Below are positions 17,277 through 26,582 of a stretch of 64,000 bases of DNA, in pieces. The stretch is from positions 1-64,000 of the forward strand of contig NZ_JACJRQ010000014.1 of the NCBI RefSeq assembly GCF_014697355.1, in the 5' to 3' direction. The position numbers were made by a program, and so were the translations under genes. Numbering within the stretch: the first letter of the stretch is position 1; each line of letters starts with the position of its first letter. This stretch comes from Nostoc calcicola FACHB-3891 (GTDB lineage Bacteria > Cyanobacteriota > Cyanobacteriia > Cyanobacteriales > Nostocaceae). Below the pieces are notes generated by a model that was not told the DNA's origin, did not search any database, and saw nothing but the letters and a program-made list of their open reading frames with translations.

Positions 17277-17645
17277 TGCAGGTCGATGCAACAAAGGTGC
17301 AGGTCGATGCAACAAAGGTGCAGGTCGATGCAACAAAGGTGCAGGGCAATGCAATAAAGGTGCAGGTCGATGCAACAAAGGTGCGGGGCGATGCAACAAA
17401 GGTGCGGGGCGATGCAACAAAGGTGCGGGGCGATGCAACAAAGGTGCGGGGCGATGCAACAAAGGTGCGGGGCGATGCAACAAAGGTGCGGGGCGATGCA
17501 ACAAAGGTGCGGGGCGATGCAACAAAGGTGCGGGGCGATGCAACAAAGGTGCGGGGCGATGCAACAAAGGTGCAGGGCGATGCAACAAAGGTGCAGGGCG
17601 ATGCAACAAAGGTGCAGGGCAATGCATCAAAGGTGCAGGGCAATA
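17277..17645. repeat. 21-bp tandem repeat, about 17 units
   Basis: Units of GGTGCGGGGCGATGCAACAA(A), about 17.5 copies. Nine central copies are identical (GCGGGGC). Outer copies vary to GCAGGTC, GCAGGGC or GCAATGC, as expected of an array that expands from its centre. The unit length is a multiple of three and lacks stop codons, so open frames run through it in several frames on both strands (for example RGDATKV on plus and FVASPRT on minus). I treat these as repeat artefacts rather than genes. Confidence 0.9.
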
Positions 17646-18221
17646 TTAGGAAGTTAAAGTCTTCTCAATGCGACGGTCGGGGATGAGCCACATAACTGCG
17701 ACCAAAATGTATAATACACAAGCAAGCCAGGAATTTAGAAAAGCAAGTGGAATTGCCACAGCATAAAAAACCACCGATACTTTTCCTTTGAAGTCTCGAC
17801 CGACTGCGATCGCTAAAGTAGAATCACTGCCATGATGAGAAATTAGAGTGCGGGTAAGGATGAAGTAGGCGATCGCATTTAACATCAAAATCGTACCATA
17901 AAGGGCAACTGGTATGGTAGCAAAGTGGTTCTCGCCCATCCAGGCAGTGACGAAGGGGATTAACGACAACCAAAACAGCAGATGTAGATTCGCCCAAAGG
18001 ATACGCCCATTAACATGGCGAACCGCCTGTAACAAGTGATGATGGTTATTCCAATAGATGCCAATATAAATAAAACTCAGCACATAGCTGAGAAATATTG
18101 GTATCAGCGGACGCAGCGCCGCAAAATCACTTCCATGCGGCACCTTGATTTCCAGCACCATGATGGTGATGATGATAGCAATCACCCCATCACTGAATGC
18201 TTCTAACCTCCCCTTCCCCAT
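17646..18221 (-). CDS. TMEM175/DUF1211-family membrane protein
   Basis: 191 residues. The N-terminus GRLEAFSDGVIAIIITIMVL carries the R-x-x-x-FSDGV-x-A signature of TMEM175 family potassium channels. About five to six hydrophobic helices follow, with a histidine cluster (YWNNHHHLL) in the second or third segment, as in bacterial members. Bacterial members form K+-conducting tetramers. The coding region stops exactly at the edge of the tandem repeat. No operon partner is seen. Confidence 0.88.
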   Translation of the reverse strand: MGKGRLEAFSDGVIAIIITIMVLEIKVPHGSDFAALRPLIPIFLSYVLSFIYIGIYWNNHHHLLQAVRHVNGRILWANLHLLFWLSLIPFVTAWMGENHFATIPVALYGTILMLNAIAYFILTRTLISHHGSDSTLAIAVGRDFKGKVSVVFYAVAIPLAFLNSWLACVLYILVAVMWLIPDRRIEKTLTS

Positions 18222-18576
18222 GTACGCATTCCTTATTTATTATTTATTTGAAACTGACGCTCTGTAGTTTATCGTACCAAGTAGCCGCCGTTGTTGAAGA
18301 AGAATGCAGAATTCAGAATTCAGAATTCAGCAATCTTTAAGTCGGGGATTCAGACCCGCGACTTTCTTGTTGACCACCAAATCTACGATTTGGTGGGGGT
18401 GCAAAAACGCCGGTTATTCAGACGCGACGCTCGATGACTCGCTAACGCTCCGCTATCGAGTACTCGCTTTCCGCGTCGCTATCCGCCACTCGCACAGAAA
18501 ACATTGCTGAATTCTGACTCCTGACTCCTGAATTCTGTTCGATAAAAATTCTCTGGGCAATTATCCTTGATAGTCC
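18222..18576. other. Gene-free stretch with GAATTC-type repeats
   Basis: No credible gene. It holds a run of CAGAATT units (18306-18332), a hairpin over ACCACCAAATC-TACGATTTGGTGG near 18375-18398, and fragments such as CTGACTCCTGA. Similar GAATTC-rich filler recurs at 11550, 46022, 58444 and 62583. Confidence 0.6.
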
Positions 18577-19215
18577 CTAATTTTCACTCGCTAATTTTCG
18601 CCGCAATTGACGAATGGCTGCGCTGGTATTTCGCTCGTAGGCAATTTGCAAATATTCTGTAATTACTTCTGATACATTAATATTTGGGAAATAATGACTA
18701 CTAGTTTCAACAATGTAGCGATCGCCTTGCAATCTGTAAATCACCAACTGGTTCTTTCTCAACAACCAAACTTCTGGTACTCGATAAGGCAGGTAATCAT
18801 TAACATCCGTGTAGCTGGTGATGTCTACCTCAATTACCAAGTCAGGTGATGGATCTACGCCCCAATTGATGCGATTTTTACCTGCAATTGCTTCCCAGTT
18901 TTCGATATAAAAACAGTAGTCTGGTTCTATACCACTTTCCTGTGGCAATTCCATTGTAATTGGGGTAAATGACTCATATTCGCGTTGGAGATAATCGAGC
19001 AAAACTTTGACTAAATCTGCAACTACACTTACTTTTCGCCCATGTTCTGGTAGCGGTGCCATCAAAAGAATTTCTCCATCTCGATACTTAATCCGAGGCG
19101 AGGAGCGATCGCCTAGTTGCTGATTTAGTGCTTGATAGTCTTGCCAACTTCCCGGCAGGCGGACTATCGCGCCTGGGGGCAAATGGATTGTATCTGGTGT
19201 GACAACAGCAAACAT
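18577..19215 (-). CDS. Uma2-family (DUF820) putative endonuclease
   Basis: 212 residues with the family plan. SPRIKYRDGEILLMAPLPEH holds the first conserved block, PDYCFYIEN comes mid-protein, and SPDLVIEVDITS gives the D...E-x-D core strand of a PD-(D/E)XK-like fold. LPYRVPEVWLL closes the fold. The family is greatly expanded in filamentous cyanobacteria and its biological role is not settled. It stands alone, about 30 bp from the small membrane protein gene at 19246-19338. Confidence 0.88.
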   Translation of the reverse strand: MFAVVTPDTIHLPPGAIVRLPGSWQDYQALNQQLGDRSSPRIKYRDGEILLMAPLPEHGRKVSVVADLVKVLLDYLQREYESFTPITMELPQESGIEPDYCFYIENWEAIAGKNRINWGVDPSPDLVIEVDITSYTDVNDYLPYRVPEVWLLRKNQLVIYRLQGDRYIVETSSHYFPNINVSEVITEYLQIAYERNTSAAIRQLRRKLASEN

Positions 19216-19245
19216 TGTACTGACATCTCCACTGTAATGTTTAGC

Positions 19246-19338
19246 TTAACTACTGCGACTGAAAAATACAGCAGCTAGGACAATAAAACCTAAAAGCACT
19301 AGAGGAACCCAGAGATTAGGGACATCGGACAAACTCAT
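19246..19338 (-). CDS. 30-residue single-pass membrane protein
   Basis: A short open frame encoding MSLSDVPNLWVPLVLLGF followed by IVLAAVFFSRSS: a short polar head, one hydrophobic helix and a basic tail. Its first 15 or so codons are conserved in a diverged copy at 34566-34628 with mainly conservative or silent changes (V to I, L to A/V), which supports coding. The size and topology resemble the small subunits of photosynthetic or NDH complexes, but I cannot assign it to any. It lies just downstream of the transaldolase-like gene on the same strand. Confidence 0.5.
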   Translation of the reverse strand: MSLSDVPNLWVPLVLLGFIVLAAVFFSRSS

Positions 19339-19407
19339 ATTAATTACGAATTACGTTAGCGTTGCGGGGCGTTCGCGGTAGCGTCTCGTAGAGAAGCCCA
19401 TTACAAA

Positions 19408-20043
19408 TTATTCTAAACCTATGCCTCCTTGGGCAAATTCTTCAACAGTTTTTTGTGATAATTCGTGAGTAGCGATCGCCTGCAACATTGCCAATGGTAA
19501 AGTCAAATGATGCGCTCCGGCTTGCAAGGAAGCGGCTGCTTCTTGGGGAGATTTAATACTAGCTGCCAAAATTTCCGTGTCGCTACCTTGGAGTACGCTA
19601 GCCATCTCCCGGACTAAGCCAATACCATCACCTAACAACCGGGTAGCGCGATTAACATAGGCTATGGCGATTTTTGCTCCGGCTTCCCGTGCGACTGCTG
19701 CTTGTGCTGCACTATAAATTGCTGTCACCGAACAGGTAATTTCTGAGGACAAACTTGCTACTACTTCAAACCCTAACGGTGTTGCAGGAATCTTCAAAAT
19801 TGTTTGCGAACCAATAATCTCGAAAGCTTTCCTACCTTCAGCCAACATTCCCGCTTTATCAGATGCCATAAGTTGATAATATAAGGGGCCATTTGTCAAG
19901 GGAGCTAATTTTTTCAGTGTGGTTTCTGGTGGGGTGTCGCTTTGAGCTAAAAGCGTGGGATTAGTTGTGATACCCTTTACCCAACCCCAATGCTTGACTA
20001 TTTCAGCTTCAGATGCGATCGCCGAGTCTAGATATAATGCCAT
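19408..20043 (-). CDS. Transaldolase/fructose-6-phosphate aldolase-like
   Basis: 211 residues, the short FSA/TalC-like size class. MALYLDSAIASEAEI opens the TIM barrel, GITTNPTLL is the conserved phosphate/substrate loop, and ILKIPAT holds the Schiff-base lysine on the fourth strand. TAIYSAAQA and HLTLPLAMLQ match later strands. AGGAAAATT precedes the start codon. Likely activity is transaldolase in the pentose phosphate pathway or a related aldolase; the short family includes both. A fragment of its 3' end is duplicated at 34905-35061. Confidence 0.88.
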   Translation of the reverse strand: MALYLDSAIASEAEIVKHWGWVKGITTNPTLLAQSDTPPETTLKKLAPLTNGPLYYQLMASDKAGMLAEGRKAFEIIGSQTILKIPATPLGFEVVASLSSEITCSVTAIYSAAQAAVAREAGAKIAIAYVNRATRLLGDGIGLVREMASVLQGSDTEILAASIKSPQEAAASLQAGAHHLTLPLAMLQAIATHELSQKTVEEFAQGGIGLE

Positions 20044-20237
20044 AATTTTCCTGAATCGATTGTCAAAATTAGTTTATCTGATGTGCAACTTAGACTTTCT
20101 TATTTAATAAAATATCCTCCACTATTTCCTAGCCCTTGAATAATATTTCTGGCCACTACAAACCATCAGCTAATTCAGCAGGTAACGCAGGTTTGCCATT
20201 AGACCTTTTCATACCGTATGATTTTTTACAATAACTT

Positions 20238-20681
20238 ATGAATGATAATATTCAACAGTTAATACACACCAGCATTTATAAATCCTTATCTTCTAATGAA
20301 GAAAAGGTAATTTTGCAGTATTTGAAGTCAATACCTGAAGTTGAAGCATATGTAATTATTAAGAGCATGGTTGAACACAAAAGTCAAATTACTATTGCAA
20401 TGGCCAAGAAGGTTTTGCACACAAAAAATTACGTAACAGAATTGTTCAAATATGGAATTTTAAAATCTAATGCTCAATCTATTAAGCTCTGGTTAGAATT
20501 TGCAATTCCGAAGCTGGGATTTAAATCAGTAGTCAGATTGATTGAAGATTTAAATGATGATACTAATAGATTGATAGAAAAAGCAGTGTACTGGCTTCCT
20601 CTATTTATTTCTGAGAATGAAAAAAAGTCTTGGAACTTACTACAGAATTTAAGGGAAAAGGTAAAGTGTAGGCAGGTCTGA
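20238..20681 (+). CDS. Hypothetical helical protein
   Basis: 147 residues, predominantly helical and polar, with no signal peptide, membrane segment or recognised motif. Repeating elements (EVEAYVIIKSMVEHK, then LFKYGILKSNAQSIKLWLEF, then KSVVRLIEDLND) hint at a short alpha-repeat fold. It lies 95 bp upstream of the large fusion gene on the same strand. I do not recognise the family. Confidence 0.55.
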   Translation: MNDNIQQLIHTSIYKSLSSNEEKVILQYLKSIPEVEAYVIIKSMVEHKSQITIAMAKKVLHTKNYVTELFKYGILKSNAQSIKLWLEFAIPKLGFKSVVRLIEDLNDDTNRLIEKAVYWLPLFISENEKKSWNLLQNLREKVKCRQV

Positions 20682-20776
20682 ACTTGATTGTGAATTCTGA
20701 ATTGAGAATTTTGAATTCTTGGCCAGGTTTCAAGGGATAATTCCTTTGATACGGCAACCTGCACGGAGAACCGAAT

Positions 20777-23302
20777 ATGACATCTCCAGAAACGGTTACA
20801 TGGCTACAAGAGCGCACTACTCTAGGAATTCTCTCACCTGAGGTGTTGAATGCGATCGCCCAAGTGATGGAAGAACAAGTTGTACCAGCGCAAGTAAACC
20901 TTGTTGAAGAAGGTACTTCCCCAGAAGCACTTTACATTCTCAAAGATGGTCAACTTGAATGCGACAATACCGATCACAGGAACTCAGCTTTAGTTCGTGG
21001 ATTCCTTCCGGGAGCAGTCATTCACCTCCAAGAGTTGGTATTAGATGAGTTAGCCACATTCACAATTGTTACCCTCACAGAATGTCACTTGTGGGTTGTA
21101 CCTGGTGAAAAATTTCGGGAATTAGTCAGCCAATACCCGGAAATTGCTCAGGCTTTTTCCCGCCTATTGGCTCAAGAATTAGCTCAAGCCACATCTGCAC
21201 TTGGTTATGAACAAGAACGTTCTGTAGCTTTGCGACCATATTTAGTCACCAAAGCGCAACGGGGAATTGTCGGTACGAGTCGCTATGCTGTACGTCTGCG
21301 GGAGCAAATTCGAGAAGCCGCTAATGACCGCAAGTCAGTGGATATTTTCGGCGAACCAGGGTTAGAAAAAGACAACATCGCAGCTTTAATTCACTTTGGT
21401 TCTCCCAAAAGACGAGAACCAATTATTAAAGTCAATTGTGGTATTCTCCAAACCAGCGGTGCAGATTTATTTGGTCGCGTCGGCGGTAAACCAGGACTGT
21501 TGGAATGGCTGGGAGAAGGTACCCTCGTTCTCAACAATATTCAAGACTTACCCCAAGAGTTATTACCTGCTGTGACGCAGTTGCTAAAAACTGGCACATA
21601 TACCCCCGTGACTCGTTCAGAAGAAGCAGAAGCCGAACCTCGTCCTAGTCAAGCGCGTATTCTCATTGTTTCTGAAAAAACTCTGCCAACAATCGATCGC
21701 TCTGTTGGTCACATTATTAAAGTACCACCACTACGGTTGCGGAAAACTGATATTCAAGCCCAGGTGGAATATTACACCAGTCTCTACATTCGCGCTAGAG
21801 GCATTCCCAAACCGCACATCACCCCAGAAGCTTTGCGCCGCTTACAGTCTTATGATTTCCCTGGTAATCTCAAAGAATTAAAAAATCTGGTTGAAAGAGC
21901 GATCGTCCAAGCTGAAAATGCTAGTGAATTAACAGAAGAAATCTTTTGGCCAGCCGAAACCAAGAAAAAGCGATTTCGAGTCAATCTTTTAAATGTTTAT
22001 CCTGATTTACGCAAATTTTTACGGAGTGCTTGGTGGCCAGACCGCATTAATTATGGTTTTACTGCAACAGCTTTTGCAATTATTGTTGCGGTATTATTTA
22101 TTGGACCACAAACCCGCGATCGCAATTTTGTCTTAAATCTATTTTGGGCTTGGTGGTGGCCTTTCTTCCTATTTCTCTTTCCTTTTTTGGGACGTATCTG
22201 GTGTTCTGTTTGTCCCTTCATGATTTACGGAGAAATTACCCAAAAGTTATCTTTATGGTTATGGCCTCGAAAACTCAAACGCTGGCCCAGACAGCAAGCT
22301 GAGAAGTGGGGCGGATGGTTTGTGTTTGGTTTGTTCACCTTGATTTTCTTATGGGAAGAACTCTGGCATTTAGAAAATACAGCTTACCTGAGTGCATGTT
22401 TGCTGTTATTAATTACCGCTGGAGCGATGATTTTCTCAGCTATTTTCGAGCGGCGATTTTGGTGTCGATATCTCTGCCCCATAGGTGGGATGAATGGTTT
22501 ATTTGCCAAACTTTCAATGACGGAACTTCGGGCACAGCAAGGGATTTGTTCTGCTAGTTGTACTACTTATCAATGCTATAAAGGAGGACCACAAAAAGGT
22601 GAAGGAATGGAAACAAATGGATGTCCTTTGTATTCTCACCCAGCGCAGTTAGAAGATAACAGAGATTGCGTTTTGTGCATGACTTGTCTCAAAGCCTGTC
22701 CCCATCGTTCCGTGGAATTCAACTTGCGTCCCCCTGGTATTGAATTGTGGACAACCCATGTACCCCGCGCCTATGAAGTGGCATTGTTGTTTTTGCTGTT
22801 AGGTGGAGTATATCTGCATCGCTTGCCAGAGTTGCAATCTTGGTTAGGGTTACAACTAGATTTAACTAATTTTTGGCAACACTTAGGATTATCACTGCTA
22901 GTATTAATTATCCCAGTGGCTTTTGCCTTGGCGGCTTATGCATTGCTGAAACTGTTGAACTTTAACCGTAAACCAAAATCATTTGTAGAGCTTGCCTATG
23001 GCTATTTACCATTGGTTTTGGGGGCGAACTTGGCTCATTATCTGCGTTTGGGCTTGAGTGAAGGCGGACGGATTTTACCTGTGACTTTTGCTACTCTTGG
23101 TTTGAATGGCGAACAACTGCCAATGTTAGTTGCTCATCCTGCTGTGATTAGTTTTTTGCAAGGTATAACTTTAATCTTCTCAGTATTATTAACGATATTG
23201 CTAACGCAAAAAATTGCACGACAATCCTTGAGTTCGCTGCTTGGGCAACATTTAGCAGCGATCGCTTTCGGTGTTAGTATGTGGGCAATTATTGTGCTGT
23301 AA
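20777..23302 (+). CDS. CNB + degenerate NtrC-type AAA + NosR/NapH-like polyferredoxin fusion
   Basis: 841 residues in three parts. Residues ~10-135 are a cyclic-nucleotide-binding-like domain (VNLVEEGTSPEALYILKDGQ). Residues ~160-390 resemble the sigma-54 activator AAA+ module but are degenerate. Walker A reads GEPGLEKD where G-x-x-G-x-G-K-E/D is expected, Walker B reads GTLVLNNI instead of GTLFLDEI, and the GAFTGA loop is absent. Residues ~400-841 form a NosR/NapH/CcoG-like membrane part with at least six helices. Cysteine motifs are CSVCPF, CRYLCPIGG, and the ferredoxin set CVLCMTCLKACPH. The likely role is a redox membrane protein with a sensory soluble domain. Its 3' end is duplicated at 35062-35184. 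Confidence 0.85.
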   Translation: MTSPETVTWLQERTTLGILSPEVLNAIAQVMEEQVVPAQVNLVEEGTSPEALYILKDGQLECDNTDHRNSALVRGFLPGAVIHLQELVLDELATFTIVTLTECHLWVVPGEKFRELVSQYPEIAQAFSRLLAQELAQATSALGYEQERSVALRPYLVTKAQRGIVGTSRYAVRLREQIREAANDRKSVDIFGEPGLEKDNIAALIHFGSPKRREPIIKVNCGILQTSGADLFGRVGGKPGLLEWLGEGTLVLNNIQDLPQELLPAVTQLLKTGTYTPVTRSEEAEAEPRPSQARILIVSEKTLPTIDRSVGHIIKVPPLRLRKTDIQAQVEYYTSLYIRARGIPKPHITPEALRRLQSYDFPGNLKELKNLVERAIVQAENASELTEEIFWPAETKKKRFRVNLLNVYPDLRKFLRSAWWPDRINYGFTATAFAIIVAVLFIGPQTRDRNFVLNLFWAWWWPFFLFLFPFLGRIWCSVCPFMIYGEITQKLSLWLWPRKLKRWPRQQAEKWGGWFVFGLFTLIFLWEELWHLENTAYLSACLLLLITAGAMIFSAIFERRFWCRYLCPIGGMNGLFAKLSMTELRAQQGICSASCTTYQCYKGGPQKGEGMETNGCPLYSHPAQLEDNRDCVLCMTCLKACPHRSVEFNLRPPGIELWTTHVPRAYEVALLFLLLGGVYLHRLPELQSWLGLQLDLTNFWQHLGLSLLVLIIPVAFALAAYALLKLLNFNRKPKSFVELAYGYLPLVLGANLAHYLRLGLSEGGRILPVTFATLGLNGEQLPMLVAHPAVISFLQGITLIFSVLLTILLTQKIARQSLSSLLGQHLAAIAFGVSMWAIIVL

Positions 23303-23352
23303 CAACAATCCCAAATTCTTTGACTTTGCCTGGTTTGGTGCTGAGGGTTTTG

Positions 23353-24204
23353 CTACTCTAATGTATTAAACCAGGTTTCTAAATCGGCGATCGCCTGAAA
23401 GTCCAACAAAGCTTCACCAAGATTTTCTAATTGTTCTAAGGAGAGAGTTTCAATCCGCTCTAGCACCTCTTGGGGTAATTGTCCCACTCGTCGAGTCAGC
23501 AGACGCACAATAAGCAATTGCCCTTCTGTTTTTCGTCCTCGCAGTTCTCCTCGCAGTTCTCCTCGTTGTTCCCCTTCTCTGAGAATTTCTTGATAAATCA
23601 CTGACTCGCGCATCATACCCTCCCGAAACAGTTGTCGAATCAAGTCCTGATTGTATTTTAATCCCGCTAAGATTTGGGTGTAAGCCGAAATTTCTGTTCG
23701 TTGTCTGGGTTCAAGTTGATTAACTTTTCCTACAACTTGTTGCAACAAAGCTTGGGGTTGGGTAGTTGCAGCCAGTGGTGCTAATGGTAACAAAGCTACG
23801 TCATTGAGGAATGGTTCGGGATTTTCTTCCCACATACAAATCACCCGATATTCGTGACGAGTATTTTCCACTACAAAAGCAGTTTCAATTACCGTTTCCG
23901 GGCTAGGCGGAAGTAATAACACCACAACTTGCGTTATCGGTAGGCGATACAAACGATATAAGCGTACCCAATAATCTAGCATCCGCAACGGTAGTGGCGG
24001 TGTAGACTCTAGTTTGGTTTGAAATTCTAGGTGAAGAATACGTCCTTGTAGCTGTAAAAATGTGACATAATCAGCGCGAATTGGTTCAATGCTCAATTCG
24101 GTTTTCAGGACTTTGACATCAGTTTGCTCTGTACCCAAAACCCAACTAGCAAAATTTTCGGGATATTTTTCTGAAAGCAGTTTGCAGAGATTATCAAACG
24201 ACAT
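23353..24204 (-). CDS. Rpn-family nuclease/transposase-like, DUF4351 C-terminus, copy 1
   Basis: 283 residues. The N-terminal PD-(D/E)XK part shows IRADYVTFLQLQGRILHLEF and Q (D...E-x-Q arrangement). A charged hinge of RGEL repeats sits near residue 215, and a C-terminal DUF4351-type helical tail follows (LLIVRLLTRRVGQLPQEV, then LSLEQLENLGEALLDF). The family is abundant in cyanobacteria and related to RpnA recombination-promoting nucleases. A near-identical copy is at 35237-36112 and a tail-only remnant at 24241-24404. Confidence 0.88.
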   Translation of the reverse strand: MSFDNLCKLLSEKYPENFASWVLGTEQTDVKVLKTELSIEPIRADYVTFLQLQGRILHLEFQTKLESTPPLPLRMLDYWVRLYRLYRLPITQVVVLLLPPSPETVIETAFVVENTRHEYRVICMWEENPEPFLNDVALLPLAPLAATTQPQALLQQVVGKVNQLEPRQRTEISAYTQILAGLKYNQDLIRQLFREGMMRESVIYQEILREGEQRGELRGELRGRKTEGQLLIVRLLTRRVGQLPQEVLERIETLSLEQLENLGEALLDFQAIADLETWFNTLE

Positions 24205-24240
24205 TGAAGCACCACACAGAGACTAGATTTAACGAGTTGC

Positions 24241-24404
24241 TACTCTAATGTATTAAACCAGGCTTGGAAATCGGCGATCGCCTGAAAATCCAACAAAGCT
24301 TCACCAAGATTTTCTAATTGTTCTGAGGAAAGAGTTTCAATCCGCTCTAGCACCTCTTGGGGTAATTTTCCCACACACCGAGTCAGCAGAGGGAGAATAC
24401 CCGC
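24241..24404 (-). pseudogene. DUF4351 tail remnant
   Basis: About 160 bp on the minus strand repeating the last ~50 codons of the adjacent Rpn gene (ending in the equivalent of LDFQAIADFQAWFNTLE). It has no start or nuclease domain. It abuts the stop codon of the ABC transporter gene, so it is a third, truncated copy left by duplication. Confidence 0.75.
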
Positions 24405-26431
24405 TAAATTCTGAGCCATTTCAGTACACGAGGATCTTTATCATAACAGTAGATCGAGCCGTCCCTGGCAGTAATCGATTCACCTTTGCTTGCCTTACTT
24501 CTAATAGTTTTAATGGAATATAAGGTTAATTCAGTCATTTCTTTATGAGAAAGACCTTCACTTACGGTTTTTTGAGCCAATATTGCTGATTGATTTTGGG
24601 TTTCACTGTTAGGAGAATTGTCTATATTAATGTGACTAGTTTCAGGAGAGTTTTGGACAATCGTTTTTTGATTTCGATAATCTTGCACGGTCAAAAGTCG
24701 CCAACTAGAATCTTGTGTAAGTTCCAAAATCCATTGATGATAATTGAATAAACTTTCTCGATGTCCTACACTAATAAACGTTGTGTTTGTTGCTTCTAAT
24801 TGTTGATATAAACTTTCTTCATTTTTTAAATCCAAGGCGCTTGTGGATTCATCTAATATGGTGAATTTGGGATGAGTAACTAATAGACGTGCAAACGCCA
24901 GACGTTGTTGTTCTCCGAGTGACAGTATATTTTCCCAAGGAACTTCTTTATCAAAACTATCAATTCGACTTAGTAAGTTTTCCAGATTAACTTGTTGCAA
25001 AATTTGTTTGAGTTCTGTGTCAGTCACTTTACGGTCTGTATGTGGATAGAGTAACTGTTCGCGCAAAGTTCCTAAAATTATGTAAGGACGTTGAGGTAAG
25101 AATAAAACTTCTTTCAGGGGAGGTCGTACTAAACGGCCAGTTCCTGCGTTCCACAAACCTGCGATCGCTCTCAACAAAGAACTCTTGCCTCGACCGCTAG
25201 GCCCTATAATTAATAAACCTTCTCCCGATTGCACAGACAATGACAAGTCTTCGACGATTAGCTCTTCATAGTTAGGTGTTTGTAAACTGAGATGCTCAAA
25301 AGCTAGATGGTTTTGGTTCTCTTCTATCGTCTTAATGGTACTGACATTTTCTGGTTTTTTATTGACTTCTTCTATAACATCTAAAAACTGATTAAAACGT
25401 TCAACATAACTAGAAAATCCACCAGAATTGCCAACTTCAGTGATTAAATCTCCCAAAGCATTAGCAAAAAGGCTAACACCTAAACCTATTTGTCCCAACA
25501 ATCCAAAATCAATCTCATCTCTAATATATAAAGGTCCAAATACAAAAAGAGGAAATAACTGAATTACGTATTGATATCCTCTACGAAAAATTTCTTGATT
25601 TTTCTCCCAACTAATCTTCTTTTCATGTTTTTGAATGAAATTAAGAAATCTCCGCTCAATTATATTTAATTCTTGCTTTTCTCCTTGGAAGAAAGCTATA
25701 GATTCAGCATGACTCCGAACATGAGTCAAAGAATAATTGTAGTCACCTTTAGATTCGATTTTCTCTTGATTAATCTTGTTTAAATTTTGATTTAAATATA
25801 AACTAATCAGATTACCTATAATCGTATAAGCAATCATGGCAAGAGCTATCTGTTGAGAAATTGACCAGACAACTATTAAAAAAATGATCATTTCCAGTAC
25901 TTTCTCTAAAAAAGTAGCTGAAAAATCTAGTGCATTACTAGCAATAGGCTCAATTTCTAGAGATAAGCGTTGATCTGGGTTATCAATCTCTGTACTAAAG
26001 TTAATTTTATAGTAAGCACGATTGCTTAAATATCTACTTAAAATTTTGTGATTTAGCCATTTGTACCAATCAACAGCAATTTTTTTTCTGATAAAAGTAG
26101 AAAAAGTTCCTAAAAATGCTAATAACAACAGCCCAACAGCATAAATAGCTAAATTATTAATAAACTTTGAATAATCCTTATCTTGAATCAAAGCATCGAC
26201 CATGTAGCGACTGATGAAACTATTAAAAGCATTTACACTTACAACCGCTATGATTAGTAATATTAAGAGAATTAGCATTCCCCATGCACGAATGACATCA
26301 GGAAATGCTCTTTCCCCTGGCTTTGTTGGGTACCAATAAGGACCAGCGATCGCTTTTACATCTTCCCAAAATTGAAAAAAACCTGAAAAAGGATTTGTTG
26401 AGGGTCGAGATTGAACAAATTGAGGTATCAT
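24404..26431 (-). CDS. SbmA/BacA-like ABC transporter, fused permease and ATPase
   Basis: 675 residues. An N-terminal membrane domain with about six helices (to ~350) is followed by an ABC domain: Walker A GPSGRGKSS, signature LSLGEQQRLAFARLL, and Walker B FTILDEST. The EIEPIASNALDFSATFLEKV region fits the ABC_membrane_2 type (SbmA/BacA, Rv1819c, ABCD). A ~100-residue polar C-terminal extension (HKEMTELTLYSIKTIRSKAS) ends KDPRVLKWLRI and is unusual. Family members move peptides, cobalamin or very long chain acyl compounds. It is divergent from the acyl-transfer cluster at 27082 and could export or import its product; that is inference. Confidence 0.85.
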   Translation of the reverse strand: MIPQFVQSRPSTNPFSGFFQFWEDVKAIAGPYWYPTKPGERAFPDVIRAWGMLILLILLIIAVVSVNAFNSFISRYMVDALIQDKDYSKFINNLAIYAVGLLLLAFLGTFSTFIRKKIAVDWYKWLNHKILSRYLSNRAYYKINFSTEIDNPDQRLSLEIEPIASNALDFSATFLEKVLEMIIFLIVVWSISQQIALAMIAYTIIGNLISLYLNQNLNKINQEKIESKGDYNYSLTHVRSHAESIAFFQGEKQELNIIERRFLNFIQKHEKKISWEKNQEIFRRGYQYVIQLFPLFVFGPLYIRDEIDFGLLGQIGLGVSLFANALGDLITEVGNSGGFSSYVERFNQFLDVIEEVNKKPENVSTIKTIEENQNHLAFEHLSLQTPNYEELIVEDLSLSVQSGEGLLIIGPSGRGKSSLLRAIAGLWNAGTGRLVRPPLKEVLFLPQRPYIILGTLREQLLYPHTDRKVTDTELKQILQQVNLENLLSRIDSFDKEVPWENILSLGEQQRLAFARLLVTHPKFTILDESTSALDLKNEESLYQQLEATNTTFISVGHRESLFNYHQWILELTQDSSWRLLTVQDYRNQKTIVQNSPETSHINIDNSPNSETQNQSAILAQKTVSEGLSHKEMTELTLYSIKTIRSKASKGESITARDGSIYCYDKDPRVLKWLRI

Positions 26432-26496
26432 ACTTTAGAAATTAACTGATTTTTTAGAATTAAATTTAATTGTTCTTTGATTGTTAACAAACTCGT

Positions 26497-26582
26497 AGCA
26501 GGGCACAGCAGTGCTGTGCCCCTACGACCGATGTTTTTTTTCTTCATGCATATTTGAAATTTTACGTCAATGCGTAAGTCCT
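26497..26582. repeat. MITE family 1, half copy C
   Basis: Only the hairpin (GGGCACAGCAGTGCTGTGCC) and the CAATGCGTAAGTCCT end remain. The rest of 26432-27081 holds a GC-rich palindromic filler (26594-26650), a lone family end at 26899-26916 (CTTAACTGAACCGTATTG), and three tandem TTAACTGTC units at 26980-27008. I see no gene in it. Confidence 0.75.

Noticed and set aside
17277-17645. CRISPR array
   Set aside because: Units are contiguous 21-mers without unique spacers, and no cas gene is nearby.
17246-17686. Repeat-encoded proteins on both strands
   Set aside because: The open frames exist only because a stop-free 21-bp unit is repeated; there is no recognisable start context or domain.
20777-21960. 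Functional sigma-54-dependent activator
   Set aside because: The Walker motifs are altered and the GAFTGA loop is missing, so the domain cannot work as a normal activator.
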